NCBI GenBank assembly: GCA_026415015.1
Contig: JAOAHW010000026.1
Span: 1-9,559 of the forward strand
Length of the DNA: 9,559 bases
DNA from: Syntrophorhabdaceae bacterium
GTDB lineage: Bacteria; Desulfobacterota; Syntrophorhabdia; Syntrophorhabdales; Syntrophorhabdaceae
Reading direction: 5' to 3'
Positions 6,509 to 9,559 of the stretch are shown one piece after another (position 1 is the first letter of the stretch; every line of letters begins with the position of its first letter). The notes under the pieces were generated by a model. It did no database searches. It worked only from the letters and a program-made list of their open reading frames with translations, and had not been told where the DNA came from. The position numbers and the translations under genes were made by a program.

Positions 6509-7130
6509 ACCTTATTATCCTGTTTTTTTAGATATAAAAGACAGACTCTGTATTGTATTTGGCGGTGGAGAGGTAGCTGAAAGAAAGGTCTTGATGCTCC
6601 TGAAATTCGGTGCCACTGTCAGGGTCATAAGCCCTGAGGTGACAAAAAGGATTGCAAGGCTTGAGTCAGAAGGTAAAATTGCAATCACCAGAAGGGGTTA
6701 TAATTATGGCGATACAAAGGAAGCAGCCCTTGTATTTGCCGCCACAGATAATCGAGAGATAAATAACAGTATAAAGGCTGAGGGAGACGAAAGGGGTATA
6801 CCAGTTAATGTAGTGGATGACCCTGAATTATGCACCTTTATAGTGCCATCTATAGTAAAAAAAGGACCTATTACAGTAGCTATTTCAACCTCTGGTGTCC
6901 TGCCTCTTTTTTCAAAAAAACTCAAGGAAGAGATAGACAGTCTTATTACAGAGGATTATCTTAGATATGTAAGGCTTATAGGTAGATTTAGAAAAATGCT
7001 CATGGAAGAGGTGAAGGACCCCAAGGTTAGAAAGGAGATTATGAAAGAGATAGGCAGGTTTACTGTGAAAGAGTTGAGTAGCATGAGCATCAAAGATATA
7101 AAAAAACAGTTTCTCAAGACCAGGCCATGA
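6453..7130 (+). CDS. Precorrin-2 dehydrogenase (Met8/SirC/CysG N-terminal type)
   Basis: A 225-residue NAD-dependent enzyme oxidising precorrin-2 to sirohydrochlorin. Some relatives (Met8p, CysG N-terminal half) also chelate Fe2+ to give siroheme. It has the Rossmann loop FGGGEVAERK (36-45), then LVFAATDN (93-100), NVVDDPELCTFIVPS (119-133) and TVAISTSGVLP (141-151). Asp122 aligns with CysG Asp104, the residue implicated in catalysis. The usual helical dimerisation tail follows, and no SUMT methyltransferase domain is fused, so uroporphyrinogen methylation must be encoded elsewhere. Family proteins usually start close to the YYPVFLD strand (21-27), so the first 20 residues, which overlap acyP out of frame, are doubtful. 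ATGs exist at 6453 and 6462. It ends in an ATGA overlap with ccsA. Its place beside hemA and hemC fits siroheme or siroheme-dependent heme synthesis. Confidence 0.92.
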   Translation: MSSMKNIEESSQISRLLDKPYYPVFLDIKDRLCIVFGGGEVAERKVLMLLKFGATVRVISPEVTKRIARLESEGKIAITRRGYNYGDTKEAALVFAATDNREINNSIKAEGDERGIPVNVVDDPELCTFIVPSIVKKGPITVAISTSGVLPLFSKKLKEEIDSLITEDYLRYVRLIGRFRKMLMEEVKDPKVRKEIMKEIGRFTVKELSSMSIKDIKKQFLKTRP

Positions 7131-7942
7131 ATAGGTTCTTTTTCTATGCCTCTTTGGTATTCTATCTTCTATCAACAGGGCTTTATCTCTTTTATCTTAT
7201 AAAGAACAGGGATTACCTGGAAAAGGCAGGTCACTATCTCTTCCTGACAGGTTTTCTCACCCACCTTGTGGCAACTGTAGTAAGATACCTTGAGGCAGGC
7301 TATACACCGATTACCAATTTCCATGAATCCCTTTCTTTTTTCTCTTTATGTATTGCTGGTTTTTTTCTATACCTCAAAGGCACTTATAAGACAGGTATCA
7401 TAGGTGCCATAATACTGCCTGTTATCTCTGTTATCCTTATATGGGCATCTACCTTTCCCTCTGAGATAAGACCCCTGCCTCCTATACTTAAAAGCTTCTG
7501 GTTGCCCATACATACTGTTTTCTGCTTTGCAGGAAATGCAGTTTTTTTAGTAAGTTTTTTTATCTCCATATTTTATTTAATTCTTGAGCATAGTATAAAA
7601 AGAAAAAGGATATCATCCCTGTCAAAAAGGCTACCATCCCTCGAGGCCCTTGATACAATTAACTACAGGTGTATGTCCTATGGTTTCCCATTTCTTACCA
7701 TAGGTATAATAACAGGCTCGCTATGGGCAGGTGTAGCCTGGGGATCATACTGGAGCTGGGATCCTAAAGAGACATGGTCTCTTATAACCTGGATATTTTA
7801 TGCCATCTTACTCCATAACAGGCTTGCCATAGGCTGGAGGGGAAAAAAAACCGCCTACATGATGATAATAGGTTTCTTCTCCATCCTCTTTACCTTTCTG
7901 GGTGTAAACTTTTTATTAGGTGGAATGCATTCATATGTTTAA
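7127..7942 (+). CDS. ccsA: CcsA/ResC-type cytochrome c biogenesis (heme handling) membrane protein
   Basis: A 271-residue polytopic inner-membrane protein of the CcmC/CcsA heme-handling superfamily. In system II cytochrome c maturation it works with ResB/Ccs1 to export heme and present it for attachment to apocytochrome c. About eight hydrophobic spans are visible, near 5-25, 36-56, 68-84, 88-107, 130-152, 187-204, 217-230 and 245-265. The tryptophan-rich WWD motif is intact (WGSYWSWDPKE, 205-215). It is flanked by the two periplasmic-side histidines expected of heme ligands, His129 (LPIHT) and His268 (GGMHSY), and a membrane histidine, His46 (FLTHLV), is also present. The start overlaps the previous stop as ATGA, so translation is coupled. 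The main alternative is HemX, a related protein encoded next to hemA in Bacillus and thought to affect HemA levels. The complete WWD motif and histidines favour a CcsA role, but the location next to hemA keeps HemX open. No resB partner lies in the window. Confidence 0.85.
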   Translation: MNRFFFYASLVFYLLSTGLYLFYLIKNRDYLEKAGHYLFLTGFLTHLVATVVRYLEAGYTPITNFHESLSFFSLCIAGFFLYLKGTYKTGIIGAIILPVISVILIWASTFPSEIRPLPPILKSFWLPIHTVFCFAGNAVFLVSFFISIFYLILEHSIKRKRISSLSKRLPSLEALDTINYRCMSYGFPFLTIGIITGSLWAGVAWGSYWSWDPKETWSLITWIFYAILLHNRLAIGWRGKKTAYMMIIGFFSILFTFLGVNFLLGGMHSYV

Positions 7943-7969
7943 AACAACTGGTAAGACATAAAAAAAGAC

Positions 7970-9256
7970 ATGCATATAATTGTATTTGGTCTCAATCATA
8001 ACACAGCCCCGGTGGAAGTAAGGGAGAGGTTCTATATCTCTGAGGAGAGGCTCCATGATTTTTTAAAGCAGTTAAGCTCAGAGAATTTAGGAGAGAGTGT
8101 TGTCCTCTCCACATGCAATAGAACAGAGATATACATGGCCACAGAAGACATAGATACAACTTATAAAAATTTAAAAGATATTGTGTCGAATTCCTTTCAA
8201 ATAGAAATTGAGTGGTTTGATAGATATACATATCTACTTTCTGATGAAGACGCATACAGACATATATTTCAGGTTGCATCAGGTCTTGATTCAATGGTCA
8301 TAGGCGAGCCCCAGATACTCGGTCAGGTAAAAGATGCATACAGGGCAGCCTCATTTATGGGTACAACAGGATTTTATCTCAACAGGTTGTTTCACAGGAC
8401 ATTCTATGTGGCAAAAAAGGTGAGGACAGAGACAAAGATAGGGTATAACCCTGTATCTATAAGCTCTATGGCTGTTGAGCTATCCAGACACATATTCGGT
8501 GACCTCACACACAGAAAAATACTTGTTATAGGCGCAGGTGAGATGTGTGAGATTGCCCTGAAGCATTTTAAAAAAGATGGTCTCAAAGATATCTATATCA
8601 CCAATCGAACTTTTCAAAAGGCAAAGATGCTATCTGAAGAGATCGCCGGGATACCATGCCAGTTTCATGAGATACCAGAGCTTTTAACAAAGGTAGACAT
8701 GATATTGTCTTCTACTGGTGCAGATAGTTTCATCATAAAGAAAGATGATATCCCTTCTGTCATGAAAAAGAGAAAAAATAGACCCATCTTTATCATAGAT
8801 ATTGCAGTACCAAGGGATATTGACCCGGCAGTAAATGAGATAGAGAATGTATACCTTTACAATATAGATGACCTCAAAGAGTTATCCCATAAATACATGG
8901 AGGGCAGACTCAAAGAATCTGAGCATGCTGCCATGATTGTAGAGAAAGAGATTACAAAGTTCAGCCAGTGGCTAAGACAGATTGAGATCCATCCCTTAAT
9001 AACCCACATAATAGAACAGGCAGAAAGGATTAGAAATAAAGAACTTAATAAGATGATAAACAGGCTGAAGAGCATAGATGAAGAAACAATAAAAGGCATT
9101 GATTTACTCACTAAGACCATAGTAAATAAACTAATCCATCCCCACATAAGACTGATTAAACAACAAAACAATCCATTGGTGCTGGATATTATGAAAAATC
9201 TCTTTAATTATGAAGACGAAGATGAAGAAAAAATGGATTATAGGCACGAGGGGTAG
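7970..9256 (+). CDS. hemA: Glutamyl-tRNA reductase
   Basis: Catalyses the NADPH-dependent reduction of glutamyl-tRNA-Glu to glutamate-1-semialdehyde, the first committed step of C5-pathway tetrapyrrole synthesis. The 428-residue length is normal. The N-terminal catalytic domain starts MHIIVFGLNHNTAPVEVRE and carries STCNRTEIY (47-55), with Cys49 as the thioester-forming nucleophile, then GLDSMVIGEPQILGQVK (105-121). The NADPH domain has VIGAGEMCEIA (187-197), where the third position of the glycine motif is Cys, a position known to vary. DIAVPRDIDP (277-286) and the C-terminal dimerisation helices (about 310-412) follow. The tail (about 414-428) is strikingly acidic and overlaps hemC. It starts 27 bases after ccsA with no strong Shine-Dalgarno site. 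Being upstream of hemC in the same operon is the common bacterial arrangement. Confidence 0.97.
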   Translation: MHIIVFGLNHNTAPVEVRERFYISEERLHDFLKQLSSENLGESVVLSTCNRTEIYMATEDIDTTYKNLKDIVSNSFQIEIEWFDRYTYLLSDEDAYRHIFQVASGLDSMVIGEPQILGQVKDAYRAASFMGTTGFYLNRLFHRTFYVAKKVRTETKIGYNPVSISSMAVELSRHIFGDLTHRKILVIGAGEMCEIALKHFKKDGLKDIYITNRTFQKAKMLSEEIAGIPCQFHEIPELLTKVDMILSSTGADSFIIKKDDIPSVMKKRKNRPIFIIDIAVPRDIDPAVNEIENVYLYNIDDLKELSHKYMEGRLKESEHAAMIVEKEITKFSQWLRQIEIHPLITHIIEQAERIRNKELNKMINRLKSIDEETIKGIDLLTKTIVNKLIHPHIRLIKQQNNPLVLDIMKNLFNYEDEDEEKMDYRHEG

Positions 9257-9559
9257 CAGCCTTGCCCTCAAACAGACAGGTATTGTTGTTGAGAGATTAA
9301 AGGCTATCTATCCTCATATAGATATTGAAGTAAAGACCATTAAGACCATGGGTGACACAATCTGGGACAAGCCCCTACATCTCATAGGTGGTAAGGGGCT
9401 TTTTGTAAAGGAGATAGAAGATGCGCTTGTGAAAGGACAGATAGATATGGCTGTCCACAGTGTCAAAGACATGCCCACAGAACTGGCAGATGGGCTTACT
9501 ATAGGTGCCATACTTGAAAGAGAAGACCCAAGGGACGTATTCATATCCTATACAAGGGA
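9222..9559 (+). CDS. hemC: Porphobilinogen deaminase (hydroxymethylbilane synthase), N-terminal part, cut by window edge
   Basis: Polymerises four porphobilinogen molecules to hydroxymethylbilane on a dipyrromethane cofactor. About 112 residues are visible. They show the family start IIGTRGSSLALKQTG, then IKTMGDT (40-46), GGKGLFVKEIEDAL (56-69) and DMAVHSVKDMP (75-85), whose Asp83 corresponds to the catalytic Asp84 of the E. coli enzyme, followed by EREDPRDVFIS. Domain 2 and the cofactor-binding Cys lie beyond the window. The start used, ATG at 9222 (MKKKWIIG), lies inside the hemA reading frame and gives a 35-base overlap. Another in-frame ATG is at 9210 and would add four lysine/threonine-rich residues. 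Neither has a strong ribosome site, which suggests coupling to hemA translation. Confidence 0.95.
   Translation, partial: MKKKWIIGTRGSSLALKQTGIVVERLKAIYPHIDIEVKTIKTMGDTIWDKPLHLIGGKGLFVKEIEDALVKGQIDMAVHSVKDMPTELADGLTIGAILEREDPRDVFISYTR

Overview
The window looks like chromosomal housekeeping DNA from an AT-leaning anaerobic bacterium. Arginine is mostly AGG/AGA, isoleucine is often ATA, and this codon style is uniform across all genes, so I see no sign of recent transfer. The very long activase-type Fe-S protein belongs to a family typical of strict anaerobes. Bacterial GlnRS together with a siroheme/heme/cytochrome c gene string would fit a Nitrospirota- or Desulfobacterota-like sulfate reducer or related anaerobe. 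That placement is inference; there is no rRNA gene here to test it.

Layout. Bases 1-590 (+) hold the 3' end of glnS. Facing it on the minus strand is a two-gene unit, transcribed right to left. It starts with a 1382-residue protein (1971-6119) that fuses two ASKHA activase domains to two 2-hydroxyacyl-CoA-dehydratase-like modules. An 8-base overlap then leads into a CNNM/CorC-type membrane protein (665-1978). Bases 6120-6235 are a divergent promoter region with overlapping -10 boxes. From there a tightly packed plus-strand operon runs off the right edge: acylphosphatase, precorrin-2 dehydrogenase (Met8/SirC type), a CcsA/HemX-type heme-handling membrane protein, hemA and the first third of hemC. 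Adjacent genes overlap by 56, 4 and 35 bases; ccsA and hemA are separated by 27.

How the genes work together. HemA makes glutamate-1-semialdehyde from glutamyl-tRNA, and HemC later polymerises porphobilinogen. The precorrin-2 dehydrogenase moves uroporphyrinogen-derived precorrin-2 toward sirohydrochlorin, which leads to siroheme and, in many anaerobes, to heme by the siroheme-dependent route. The CcsA-like protein would pass heme to apocytochrome c. The acylphosphatase has no obvious role in this pathway and probably shares only the promoter.

The most interesting object is the giant activase protein. Both of its halves are internally duplicated, and the cysteines expected to bind clusters are kept in every copy. 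One polypeptide may therefore contain a whole ATP-driven low-potential electron pump plus its reductase. Its substrate is unknown. The family itself is known from genomes, so the novelty lies in its function, not in its discovery.
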